Assembly (NCBI GenBank): GCA_965277695.1
Contig: CBDIDQ010000131.1
Coordinates: 121,308-185,307 of the forward strand
Direction: 5' to 3'
From: JABSOG01 sp965277695
Lineage (GTDB): Bacteria; Pseudomonadota; Gammaproteobacteria; Enterobacterales; Alteromonadaceae
Length of the DNA: 64,000 nucleotides
Shown: positions 1 to 8,271 of the stretch, piece after piece
How positions within the stretch are numbered: the first letter of the stretch is position 1
Layout: each line of letters opens with the position of its first letter
The notes under the pieces: generated by a model
Seen by the model: only the letters and a program-made list of their open reading frames with translations
The model's database searches: none
Told to the model about the DNA's origin: nothing
Made by a program: the position numbers and the translations under genes

Positions 1-1623
1 GAGCACATTGATATAGCTCGGCGTGTCTTCATTAATCGAAATATAATCGTTATTAGTGACAGGTGCTGTATTAGGCGCAATCACCGTTTGATTAGCGACA
101 ACAGAACCGCCACAACCCACCGAAGGACTACAGGCTTGCACCCGATAACGAAAGCTGCCACCAACATATTGCGCCGTCGAATAGCTGTAACTGCTCTCGC
201 TCCAATGGTTGCGGGTGACGGAATAGACCACACTTTCATTGCCGTTATATGCTTGATAGACGGTATAAACCGTGCCATCAACCGCACCCGCAGCAGGTGT
301 CCAGGACACACTAAAATTAACACCTACATTGACCGTCGGAGCAGAAACACTGAGGTTATTGACGATCCCCGGTGTACCGTACAGGTAAATGCGTCGCAAG
401 GGACTAAAACCCGAGCAACCCGCCGCATTACAGGCTTGGTACTTAAACCAACGATAACCGACGCTCGGCGTACTACGAAAAATCGTGGTTGAACTACCGT
501 AACTGAGACGCTGATAGCTACTATCGGCAGGTAATGAAGTGGAGTTGTGCGACGATTCATAGAGTTGATAAATAGTCGCGCCTTGCACGCTCGGCATATT
601 GATGGCGTAACTGCGATTAATCGCAATATAGCTACTACCCAATGGACTCGGTGCAACTGTTGGTGTAGAAGGGACGCTGGTGAGCGCAGTAAAGCTCGCC
701 GTGGTGGCGGTTTTCACCGTATAAGCTTGATGACTGCAATTCGGTTCACAGGCGTCTTGCGCCAGCGCGATATCATTTTCATCGACGCCGCCAGTGGCGT
801 TATGCAAACGGAGTAAATTCAATGCCGTACCCGCGACAATAACGCTATGGGTATCGGCATCCCAATCGTCAAGGTCTCGCGCTTCAGCGTGTTTAGTGTC
901 TAACAAACCCGAACCATCGGCGTAAATCACATGATGCTTTTTATGTTTCTTTTTTGATAAAGCGAAGACATCCGCCCGACCATCCCCGTTATAATCCGCG
1001 ATAAGCAGCTTTTCGGCTTTATTTTTACCCCATTTGACGTTCTTTTTAATCCTTTGCACCACCGCCAACTGACCAACGGCATTAGTGTGCATCAGATAAT
1101 GCGAGTGCTTTTTCGCTGCCACCGCCAACAAGTCTTGATGACCATCGCCGTTAAAATCGCCTGCCTTCAAGTCATAGTTGACTGCATCGACCAACCATTC
1201 CAATTCGGCAACAGTATAATCAATCCCCGGGCTAAACCCCGCTGGTTGACTGAAATAAATGGTGAGTACTTGCTGAGCAGGGGTAAAAACAAGGACATCA
1301 GCCAGCCCATCACCATTAAAATCGGCAAGGGTTAGTTGAGTGGTATTGGCAACAGCCGTTGATAATTGAGCAGGCAATGGAAGTTGATTATCAACCGTAT
1401 AACCAACACCTGCGGCGACTCCCTCACCTAAAACCAATGAGCTGGTTTGTGCCGACGTATTGGCTTGCAGCAACATATCTTGAACGCCATCACCATTGAT
1501 ATCAGCAAAATGGGGTTGATGGGCCTCAATGGACCATTCGACCTCAGTCGCGATGGATTGCGGGGATAAAAATAGCCAGGTGAATAACAGCATCGCTGTC
1601 AGAAATGGGGTAACGCGTAACAT
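1..1623 (-). CDS. SpvB/RHS-type giant secreted protein, N-terminal part (runs off window)
   Basis: The reading frame opens at an ATG (complement 1621-1623) behind an AGGGAC ribosome site and stays open to the window edge, giving 541 residues. It begins with a signal peptide (MLRVTPFLTAMLLFTWLF), then several FG-GAP/VCBS calcium-binding repeats (DINGDGVQD, DFNGDGLAD, DFNGDGHQD, DYNGDGRAD), then fibronectin III-like segments, and reaches the start of a cadherin-like module at the edge. It is nearly identical to the first 540 residues of the complete 2,671-residue protein at 23844-31859, and the ~60 bp upstream of the start are identical too. By analogy the missing part should hold SpvB, YD-repeat and RHS-core regions with its own toxin tip. 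Whether the gene is complete cannot be seen. Confidence 0.85.
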   Translation of the reverse strand, partial: MLRVTPFLTAMLLFTWLFLSPQSIATEVEWSIEAHQPHFADINGDGVQDMLLQANTSAQTSSLVLGEGVAAGVGYTVDNQLPLPAQLSTAVANTTQLTLADFNGDGLADVLVFTPAQQVLTIYFSQPAGFSPGIDYTVAELEWLVDAVNYDLKAGDFNGDGHQDLLAVAAKKHSHYLMHTNAVGQLAVVQRIKKNVKWGKNKAEKLLIADYNGDGRADVFALSKKKHKKHHVIYADGSGLLDTKHAEARDLDDWDADTHSVIVAGTALNLLRLHNATGGVDENDIALAQDACEPNCSHQAYTVKTATTASFTALTSVPSTPTVAPSPLGSSYIAINRSYAINMPSVQGATIYQLYESSHNSTSLPADSSYQRLSYGSSTTIFRSTPSVGYRWFKYQACNAAGCSGFSPLRRIYLYGTPGIVNNLSVSAPTVNVGVNFSVSWTPAAGAVDGTVYTVYQAYNGNESVVYSVTRNHWSESSYSYSTAQYVGGSFRYRVQACSPSVGCGGSVVANQTVIAPNTAPVTNNDYISINEDTPSYINVL

Positions 1624-1990
1624 CTAAAGTCCCTTTATTACTTATTTTGTCGCTTAATGGGTGTCGGATGATACAGATAAAGTGGCTGATTGACTAGTTT
1701 TTTATTTCGATTATGGCTTTAATCTGAAAAACGCGAATGAATTCGCGTCTACGACGTATTACGCCCCTGATGTCTTGTTAATGTAAAAGGAGGTCGGATT
1801 CATTGTTTAAGAAAACTTTTTCTAACCCATTGAATAATAAAATATTTTAGTTCATGGTTGAAAGGTTTTGGCGGCCGTTATCTTGTTCAATAATCAAGTA
1901 TTTTGAACGTTTGCATATTAAACAAGACACTTGCCTCTCAATCCTTATTTCAATTTTAAGAACAATAATTTAGTAAGGTTTTTAGATTTG
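1624..1990. other. intergenic region upstream of the partial RHS gene
   Basis: No gene is seen. The first ~60 bases are identical to the region upstream of the paralogous RHS gene at 31860, so they probably hold a shared promoter and leader. A REP-like palindrome lies at 1731-1753. The remainder is AT-rich and ends at the 3' boundary of the group II intron. Confidence 0.5.
1731..1753. repeat. REP-like palindrome, type B
   Basis: ACGCGAATGAATTCGCGT is a perfect inverted repeat followed by CTACG. The same element, with small changes, recurs near 7385, 11183, 12920 and 60950, often next to the type A palindrome (GACGAGGTTTCAACCTCGT). Confidence 0.7.
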
Positions 1991-2031
1991 GTCGGGTAAG
2001 GCCACGACATTACTGTCGTGGCCTCCCCTAA

Positions 2032-2065
2032 GAACCGTGCGTGCGGGTTTCCTCGCACACGGCTC
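2032..2065 (-). ncRNA. group II intron domain V
   Basis: A 34-nt hairpin beginning GAGCCGTGTGCGAG, with a GAAA tetraloop and ending CACGCACGGTTC, matches the catalytic domain V fold of group II introns, including the AGC triad near its 5' end. A long GC-rich domain VI hairpin follows (about complement 1993-2026). Confidence 0.85.
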
Positions 2066-2073
2066 AAGCCTGC

Positions 2074-3555
2074 TTAAGTCCACGAATGGACCGGTAACAT
2101 ACTCAAAATGAACCTTTCCACCTTGGACTGCTCTGCCCGTTTAAGGAAGTAATCCGTAAATTCTGGTAAGAAAGGATTCGCTTTTCCACGTATTTTTACA
2201 TGTCGTCTGATTGGCGTCGACGCCGCTTTAAACAAAAAGTGAAGCTTTGGCAACCCTTGACCGTCTTTGCCTAGTGCAAAGAAATTCCAGAAGTTGAGCC
2301 CGATTCTTGTGTAGTAGCGTCGTTGCTTCCATTGCTTATTCTTTCCTGGATGCCTTCTATTTATCCATCGTTGTAACATCAGAACAATCTGATGATCAAC
2401 CGATGCAAACGTCTTTTTGGACACCACATGACGGAAGTAATTCGCCCAACCCCTAATCACTGGGTTAAGTTGCCGGATTAAATCTTCCGTTTTCGCCGTC
2501 GGTTGGGATTTAATAATCCCTCTGACTTTATCTAACAGACTTTTTACGCTTGATTTGTCGGGTTTAATTAACAGCTTTCCTTTATACTTTCTAATATTAA
2601 AACCCAGAAATTTAAAGCCAGTATCAATGTGCGTGATGTGGGTTTTCTCTTCTGACAGAGTAAGCCCACGCGCGAGTAAAAATGCTTCTACCGCTGGTTT
2701 TACCCGATCTTCCAGTATATCGGGCGAGTCAGCGGTGACAATAAAGTCATCTGCATAACGAATAACATTCACCTTGGTGAGTCCTTTGGTTGCTTCTGCT
2801 ATCGCAGCTTCTAACCCATCGAGTACCATATTAGCATAAATGGGCGAGATGATACCGCCTTGCGGCGTACCGCCTTCGGTCGCGTGAAACAGATCGTTCT
2901 CCATGTAGCCACATTTTAGCCATTGGGCCAGCATGTGTTTGTCCGTTTGAACATTCTCCATTAACCAATCGTGGCTGATGTTATCAAAACAGCCTTTTAT
3001 GTCCGCTTCCAATACCCATTTTGGTGCAACTTTCTTGGCCAGCGCAATAAAGCACTGTTCAATCGCGTCAGCTGCACTTCTTTTGGGTCTAAACCCATAG
3101 GAGTTGGGATCGGCAAGGGTCTCCGCCACCGGAGACAGCGCCATGGCATGGACTGCCTGCATTGCTCTGTCTCTCATTGTGGGGATACCGAGTGGGCGTT
3201 TTTTGCCATTTTTCTTTGGGATATAAATCCGCCTGAGCGGTTGTGCTTTATACCCATGTCGCGTCAAACTAAATGTCATTGCATATTTGGTGGCTGGTGT
3301 TTTCCAGCAGATCCCATCAATACCGGGCGTCTTCTTGCCCTTATTTTGAGTCACTTGCCTCACGGCTAAATACTTGGCCGCGAATGAGTGGGTCAGTAAC
3401 CATTGCAACGCTTTCACCTTGCCTTGTTTACCGGCCTCTATTGCCTTCGCAATACGCGCTTGCAGTCGAAAGACGTGTTGTTCCATGGCATGATGATCAA
3501 CACCATCCCATTGGTTATCCGCCGAGGGGGCACCAGCATAAACATCAGCCGTCAT
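2074..3555 (-). CDS. ltrA: group II intron reverse transcriptase/maturase
   Basis: The protein (493 residues from the chosen ATG) helps the intron RNA fold and splice and copies it into DNA during retrohoming. It shows the RT blocks in order: the GIDG motif, RPLGIPTMRDR, the SYGFRPKRSA block, DIKGCFDNISH, TPQGGIISP and the catalytic RYADDF, followed by the maturase X-domain motif LNPVIRGWANYFRH. No C-terminal HNH endonuclease cysteine or histidine pattern is visible, so mobility would rely on endonuclease-independent priming. I chose the ATG at 3555 because GAGGAAAC lies 7 bases upstream; an in-frame TTG at 3585 would add ten residues. The frame is uninterrupted. Confidence 0.92.
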   Translation of the reverse strand: MTADVYAGAPSADNQWDGVDHHAMEQHVFRLQARIAKAIEAGKQGKVKALQWLLTHSFAAKYLAVRQVTQNKGKKTPGIDGICWKTPATKYAMTFSLTRHGYKAQPLRRIYIPKKNGKKRPLGIPTMRDRAMQAVHAMALSPVAETLADPNSYGFRPKRSAADAIEQCFIALAKKVAPKWVLEADIKGCFDNISHDWLMENVQTDKHMLAQWLKCGYMENDLFHATEGGTPQGGIISPIYANMVLDGLEAAIAEATKGLTKVNVIRYADDFIVTADSPDILEDRVKPAVEAFLLARGLTLSEEKTHITHIDTGFKFLGFNIRKYKGKLLIKPDKSSVKSLLDKVRGIIKSQPTAKTEDLIRQLNPVIRGWANYFRHVVSKKTFASVDHQIVLMLQRWINRRHPGKNKQWKQRRYYTRIGLNFWNFFALGKDGQGLPKLHFLFKAASTPIRRHVKIRGKANPFLPEFTDYFLKRAEQSKVERFILSMLPVHSWT

Positions 3556-4149
3556 TTGCGTTTCCTCATCAATTCGATTCGTCAAACTCTCTTACGATTT
3601 TAGACCAAATGGACGTCTGCTCACTTTCGTGCCGGGTGACGTTAAAACCCGTATCCACGCGGTTACAGCATGGCATTCGCTTCTTCCATTCTCCCAATCC
3701 TGCAACACCATAGGTTCACTTTACAGTGAACTGTCCCTTGCGGGGGCGTACAGGGTTACCACGTTCCACCATTGAAGTCCGTTGGGTTAGGTGCCCGCTC
3801 TCGACCGGTCAAGCCTGTTGACCATGAGCGCCCAGGCGCAAATGACGCTCCGCTTGACGTTGCCTTTTTTGGCTCAAGTGTAGTAAACCCCTTCCACTTG
3901 TTGTGCGTTACGGTCTTTATCACGGATTCAGTTAATTTCACCATACCAACTCTCTAGCACTTACCCAATTGAGGTTATCAGGAGGGTGCGCGTCTCACGA
4001 TTTGCACCCCGGCCACTCGATTGCGACCTTTGTTACGTTGTCAGGGCAGCTCTTTATTCATGCCCCTAGAGTCACCTGATGGCACAGGTGGTTCGATCAA
4101 CATCCTATGTTATCAGTCGAACAACTTCTTTGGCGACTTCGTGTCGCAC

Positions 4150-4558
4150 TGCACCCAGCACACACGACAATAAAAACCCAATCCAATTATTACCCTGTTT
4201 AATTCGAACCAATTATTAGGTCTATTACCAACGTTTTATCAAACACACAATAAATAAGCTACCAACATTGTCATGATTTGTCATCGTCCATGAGAGTTTG
4301 TGAGTGTATGTAAGCTCATGTAAGCACATTATCATCATGATTATGGCTGAGTAGATAAGCGTCACAAACCCGCCTGCCCTATTGTTATCAACACATCATT
4401 TTTATTGAAAATACCCTAATCAGACAAATTTGCTTTGTTTTTCTACAACTGAATAATGCCCTCAGCGGGTCATCACCAAACATCGATCCCGACAACCAAT
4501 TTAATTTTTAACTGGCTCAATATAACTGCCACTCCAATCGCTCAATGCAAGGATTTAT
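4150..4558. other. intergenic region, probable promoter of the secreted-protein cluster
   Basis: No coding sequence is seen. The stretch runs from the 5' end of the intron to the next gene, is AT-rich and presumably carries the promoter for the three-gene secreted cluster. No confident operator or terminator is visible. Confidence 0.4.
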
Positions 4559-6583
4559 ATGAAACACTTTAAAACCAAATTAATACTGCCAATACTGCCG
4601 ATACTGATATTCAGTCATCCGGCAGTCGCTAACATCTGTGAAATCGACAGGGGCACTTTAGAAGAAAACCTCAATAAAATCGATATGACTATCGATAGTA
4701 TCGTCGAAACAGATTTACCGTCTAATACCAAAATATCCTTACTGTCAGAGCTAGCGCCCAAATTTGCTGCTTTTGTCGATGTCGCAGGTAAAATTGGCAC
4801 TGTTGCCGGTTTAAGCATTGGTGCCTACGAAATATTGGATGGGGTCAAAACCCATAATGAAGGCGAAATTATCGATGGCAGCTTAAACATTGCCTCCATT
4901 GTCGCCCCTGAGGTGGTATCGACTGTGGTTGGTGAATTATTTGGCGAAGCGGTAGGCGGTATTGCTGGCGGAGCCGTTGCCTTTTTGGCCATTGAAGGTT
5001 TAAACATTTATAACGGAGTTAAAATCGACCGGGTTATCAGCGACCTTAAAGGTCAAAATGCCAACTTGGGTAAAATCTATGGTGACTATGTATGGCGCTT
5101 AGAAAATGGCCTCAAAGAAACCAAACGAGTCATTGCTGGTGATGCCAACGAATTTTATCATGTCTCTACTGAAAACTTTGGCAAGGTCGCCCTAGCACTG
5201 ACCAAACGCTCAGTCGATAGCATCGCCAACCATGTTTACTTAAGAGAAATCAAAGCTGAAAGTGCCAGAGTGTCACAAGCCAATCACAGCAAAAATGTGT
5301 TGTCTTATTTTGAACAGGCCCCGGCGACCAATAAAAGCCAGTTAATTGCTGATTTAAGGACTATTAATAGCGAACTGGATAGCTGGTATACCATTGATGA
5401 GCCATACGCAAAACACCGCTGGGTGCCGGATATTGGCTACTATTCAATCAGCCAAGAATATTTCTTCACCATCGGTCAAGCAGCGGGATTGCCCGAAGAA
5501 GAAACCTTAAGAAATATCAGAGATCCGCTGGTCTGGTCAAAAGGTTTCGTTGAACACTATCGCCCAATGGCAGAGTGGTCCGCGCATAACCTCAACGGGG
5601 TTGTTTCTCAGGTTGTTGATCAAACCTTTGATGATAAAGACAAACTGGCCAATGATTACCATGCGGTAGTCAAAGAAATGCTCACCGAATACCCTAAAAT
5701 CCAGGCAACCATGCTAGAAGATTATAATAATGTGATCGCCAAACGTTACAGCTGGCTTAAGTTTGGCCAAGAGTTAATGAATCATCTCGATTATTCCGAT
5801 GAAGAGGTTAGAAATGGTTTTGCATGGACCTTCAGGATCATAAACCCAATCTTAGAGTCGTTTTTAGAATCGAAAATTGATAAGAAATTGGTTGAAGATA
5901 CTCAGGTTGCACCGATGACGTCCTCCATTGTCACCCATATCATTAATGCTGGGTTAGATATTAACAACCCCGACGCATACCATAATGTTAAGGCGTTATT
6001 CACCCATGAAAAGGCTCCATCAGCGCTGACAAATGCCTTTGAAAACGCCTTTACTGCGGCTAAAAGTGCGGCAAACAGCCGCTTGTTAGCACAAAGTGAT
6101 TTAAAACCGGTGGTACTAGGTGATCAAGTCATTGCTGACCACTTGGCACAAACCCAAATCATGATTGATAACGGTACCCTCAAAGGCATGTTAGACGGTG
6201 CGATCAACTCACATTTGACAGAAGAGGTCTATATGACTTTCCATCAATATGAGAAATTAGCCGAATATGCTGAGGCCGCCTCTAAAGTCCATTGGGCCTA
6301 TAACAAAACCGTTATTGAAATTATCGCTGGCCGTATTGATCAGCTCAGCAATCTGCAAAATGATGACCAAATCGCCAATATTTTAACCGGCTTAGAAACT
6401 GAGCTTGTTGCCAATTACTCCAGCTTTAAGCAAAAAGATTTATCACTGGATCCAAAATATAAATGGGTCAGTTTTAACACCCTGCCACAAACCCAAAGCG
6501 AGTTAAAAAGCCTCAGAACATTTATTAAAAATAACAGAAATGCGGCCTCAGCCAACAATACTAGCAACAACAGCAATTTTTAA
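4559..6583 (+). CDS. secreted protein of unknown function with a glycine-rich hydrophobic region
   Basis: A 674-residue protein with a clear signal peptide (LPILPILIFSHPAVANI). I do not recognise a named family. Residues about 75-155 form two hydrophobic, glycine- and alanine-rich stretches (VAGLSIGAYEILDG; GEAVGGIAGGAVAFLAIEG) joined by a charged linker, which in pattern resembles the membrane-inserting region of large clostridial-type pore-forming toxins; this is a weak analogy. The rest is mostly charged and helical with no catalytic motif seen. Two paralogous secreted proteins follow at a 37-bp gap, so the three are probably co-transcribed. It could be a pore-forming or effector-like exoprotein, or a structural secreted protein. 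Confidence 0.75.
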   Translation: MKHFKTKLILPILPILIFSHPAVANICEIDRGTLEENLNKIDMTIDSIVETDLPSNTKISLLSELAPKFAAFVDVAGKIGTVAGLSIGAYEILDGVKTHNEGEIIDGSLNIASIVAPEVVSTVVGELFGEAVGGIAGGAVAFLAIEGLNIYNGVKIDRVISDLKGQNANLGKIYGDYVWRLENGLKETKRVIAGDANEFYHVSTENFGKVALALTKRSVDSIANHVYLREIKAESARVSQANHSKNVLSYFEQAPATNKSQLIADLRTINSELDSWYTIDEPYAKHRWVPDIGYYSISQEYFFTIGQAAGLPEEETLRNIRDPLVWSKGFVEHYRPMAEWSAHNLNGVVSQVVDQTFDDKDKLANDYHAVVKEMLTEYPKIQATMLEDYNNVIAKRYSWLKFGQELMNHLDYSDEEVRNGFAWTFRIINPILESFLESKIDKKLVEDTQVAPMTSSIVTHIINAGLDINNPDAYHNVKALFTHEKAPSALTNAFENAFTAAKSAANSRLLAQSDLKPVVLGDQVIADHLAQTQIMIDNGTLKGMLDGAINSHLTEEVYMTFHQYEKLAEYAEAASKVHWAYNKTVIEIIAGRIDQLSNLQNDDQIANILTGLETELVANYSSFKQKDLSLDPKYKWVSFNTLPQTQSELKSLRTFIKNNRNAASANNTSNNSNF

Positions 6584-6620
6584 TTGCAGCTGTTATTACT
6601 GACCCTATTTGGAGATTAAA

Positions 6621-7334
6621 ATGAAAATCATGAAACAACAAGTATTGATAACCACCCTCACCACCGCGCTGGTGTTACTGTCAGCGGCCCCCGTGGCCAA
6701 CGCCGGTTTGCCTTCCTGTTTCGACAGCACAGAATACCAGCCAATAACAGAGCAAGAGTTACAAGCCAGAGTGAATAAGAAAGAAGCATTGTCTGCCATT
6801 TGTTACCGATCGTCACTTTGTCTTGCCAAAGGAGAAAAGCTGTTAACCAAAAAACAGCTAACAATAATCGAAAAATCGACATCAGGCGGTAAAGGAACTC
6901 GTTACACCGAACAATTTAGAGAGATAATGAATTTAGACGACCCGACAAGAGTGAGAACCAGTTTGAATGATATCAATGATATCAATACCTTAAAACTGAG
7001 TGACATTAGCCAATCGGGTTTTATTAATGTAAAAACATTAGAAGGACAGTTTGTTGAATATATCCATACCGCTTATATTCAGGTCACCGCCGATGGTAAG
7101 CAATTTTTATATACAGCCAATGGCGGAGGGTTTGATACCGCCCTGATGGGAACAGGTGAAACTTTTGTCAAGATGGGCAGCACTAAACGCTTTGCATTAA
7201 CGGATAGCGCCGCCAACGCTTTGAATGACTACTTTAAGGCAAACCCAGTCACCCATGAACCGCAAAAAGGGTTTGCTTATACGCCCGCCGAAGAAGCCGC
7301 TTATAGAGCATCAGCATTTGGCAATAATGTTTAA
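6621..7334 (+). CDS. secreted protein of unknown function, paralogue 1
   Basis: A 237-residue exported protein with a cleavable signal (VLLSAAPVANAG). The start at 6621 is supported by GGAG 7 bases upstream; an upstream in-frame TTG is less likely. The mature protein begins LPSCF, has three further cysteines in a CY...LCLAK pattern that could form disulfides, and ends in a conserved AYTPAEEAAYRASAFGNNV tail. It is clearly related along its whole length to the next gene (shared STEYxPI, LQARV, SGFIN, HTAYxQVTA and LYxxN segments). No enzyme motif is seen. It probably forms an operon with the 674-residue exoprotein gene just upstream and may act with it outside the cytoplasm. Confidence 0.8.
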   Translation: MKIMKQQVLITTLTTALVLLSAAPVANAGLPSCFDSTEYQPITEQELQARVNKKEALSAICYRSSLCLAKGEKLLTKKQLTIIEKSTSGGKGTRYTEQFREIMNLDDPTRVRTSLNDINDINTLKLSDISQSGFINVKTLEGQFVEYIHTAYIQVTADGKQFLYTANGGGFDTALMGTGETFVKMGSTKRFALTDSAANALNDYFKANPVTHEPQKGFAYTPAEEAAYRASAFGNNV

Positions 7335-7384
7335 TGAGTCATTCGGCGCTGACCTGTATCTGATACATATTAACCGTCTGAAAA

Positions 7385-7413
7385 ACGCAAATGAATAAAT
7401 TCGCGTCTACGGC
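7385..7413. repeat. REP-like palindrome, type B, with a small insertion
   Basis: ACGCAAATGAATAAATTCGCGTCTACG is a copy of the type B palindrome enlarged by a few bases in the centre. It sits between the two paralogous secreted-protein genes and may attenuate transcription or stabilise the upstream mRNA. Confidence 0.6.
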
Positions 7414-7457
7414 TAGCTATTGTGCTCTATATGTCAGCGCCTTTATTTGGAATTAAA

Positions 7458-8168
7458 ATGAAAATAACCCAACACAAATTATCGATGAAACCTGTCACTG
7501 CTGCGCTTTTGCTGTTGTCGCTCAGCACTAATGTCAACGCAGGCATTTTACCATCTTGCTTTAGCAGCACAGAATATAAACCGATATCAGAGCAAAGACT
7601 ACAAGCCAGAGTGCGGGATGAAAAAGGCTTGGCATTTAATTGTTATACCTCGGCGCTTTGCTTAGCCAAGGCAGAAAAGTTACTGGATACCGAGCAATTT
7701 GATGAAGTTTTGCGAACCACAACGTCTGATCCGGCTTCAAGCTACACCCCGGAGTTTCAAGCCATTATGGATTTAGACAATCCAAATAACTTGAAAACCA
7801 GTCTAGGTGGTAATGATATTGATTCGTTAAATCCGGCTGATATCAGCGAATCAGGTTTTATTAATTTCAAACGCCAAGGCGGTGATGGTCACTATTACCA
7901 TACCGCTTATGTGCAGGTCACCGCCAAAGGCGAAAAGTTTCTCTACTCAGTTAATGCTGCTGACCTTGAACACCTGATCATAAACCAAGGCTCGGATTTT
8001 ATTCAGCTCGGCACGACAATGCGGTTTCGGCTGGACGAGACCACCATCAGCGCTTTTAATCAATACTTAACCGGTAACGGCACAGTCACAGCACCGCAAT
8101 TTGCCTTTAAATTTACCCCCGCCGAAGACGCCGCCGCTAGAGTTGGTGGTTTTGGTAATGGTGTTTAA
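7458..8168 (+). CDS. secreted protein of unknown function, paralogue 2
   Basis: A 236-residue exported protein, paralogous over its full length to the preceding gene, with the same signal peptide type (LLLLSLSTNVNAG), the same cysteine arrangement (PSCF, CY, LCLAK) and the same C-terminal FTPAEDAAARVGGFGNGV tail. The start at 7458 is chosen because it directly precedes the signal sequence; upstream in-frame starts would add residues unlike the paralogue. The pair has diverged well beyond recent duplication, suggesting retained and perhaps distinct roles. Function is unknown. Confidence 0.78.
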   Translation: MKITQHKLSMKPVTAALLLLSLSTNVNAGILPSCFSSTEYKPISEQRLQARVRDEKGLAFNCYTSALCLAKAEKLLDTEQFDEVLRTTTSDPASSYTPEFQAIMDLDNPNNLKTSLGGNDIDSLNPADISESGFINFKRQGGDGHYYHTAYVQVTAKGEKFLYSVNAADLEHLIINQGSDFIQLGTTMRFRLDETTISAFNQYLTGNGTVTAPQFAFKFTPAEDAAARVGGFGNGV

Positions 8169-8231
8169 CTCGCTGTAATAGCTGACTAATATCCGAGCAA
8201 CAGCCGAGCAATAGTTAGATACCGCCCAACA

Positions 8232-8258
8232 TAGACGAGGTTGAAACCTCGTCTACGG
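8232..8258. repeat. REP-like palindrome, type A
   Basis: TAGACGAGGTTGAAACCTCGTCTACGG forms a near-perfect inverted repeat between two convergent genes, so it may also serve as a transcription terminator-like hairpin. Further copies occur at 11206, 12944, 32042, 32649 and 60908. Confidence 0.7.
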
Positions 8259-8271
8259 CAAAGCACTTGCG

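Larger units (their letters stand above)
1991..4149 (-). mobile_element. group II intron, full length
   Basis: On the minus strand the element starts with the conserved group II 5' end GTGCGAC (complement 4143-4149), has about 590 nt of structured untranslated sequence (domains I-III), encodes a reverse transcriptase/maturase in domain IV, and ends with a recognisable domain V (complement 2032-2065) and a domain VI hairpin, finishing at ...ACCCGAC (complement 1991). Total length about 2.16 kb, normal for a bacterial ORF-bearing intron. It sits in non-coding DNA between the partial RHS gene and a secreted-protein gene. The exact 3' end is inferred from the usual AY terminus. All parts look intact, so it may be active. 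Confidence 0.85.

Noticed and set aside
88..492. Open frames on the plus strand across the partial RHS gene
   Set aside because: They are antisense to the conserved, nearly duplicated RHS coding frame and have no ribosome site or recognisable protein.
1801..1830. TTGTTTAAGAAAACTTTTT similar to 23232-23252
   Set aside because: A short AT-rich match near both RHS regions; too short to claim an attachment or recombination site.
3772..3957. Small open frames inside the intron 5' region
   Set aside because: This stretch is structured ribozyme sequence (domains I-III); the frames are chance.
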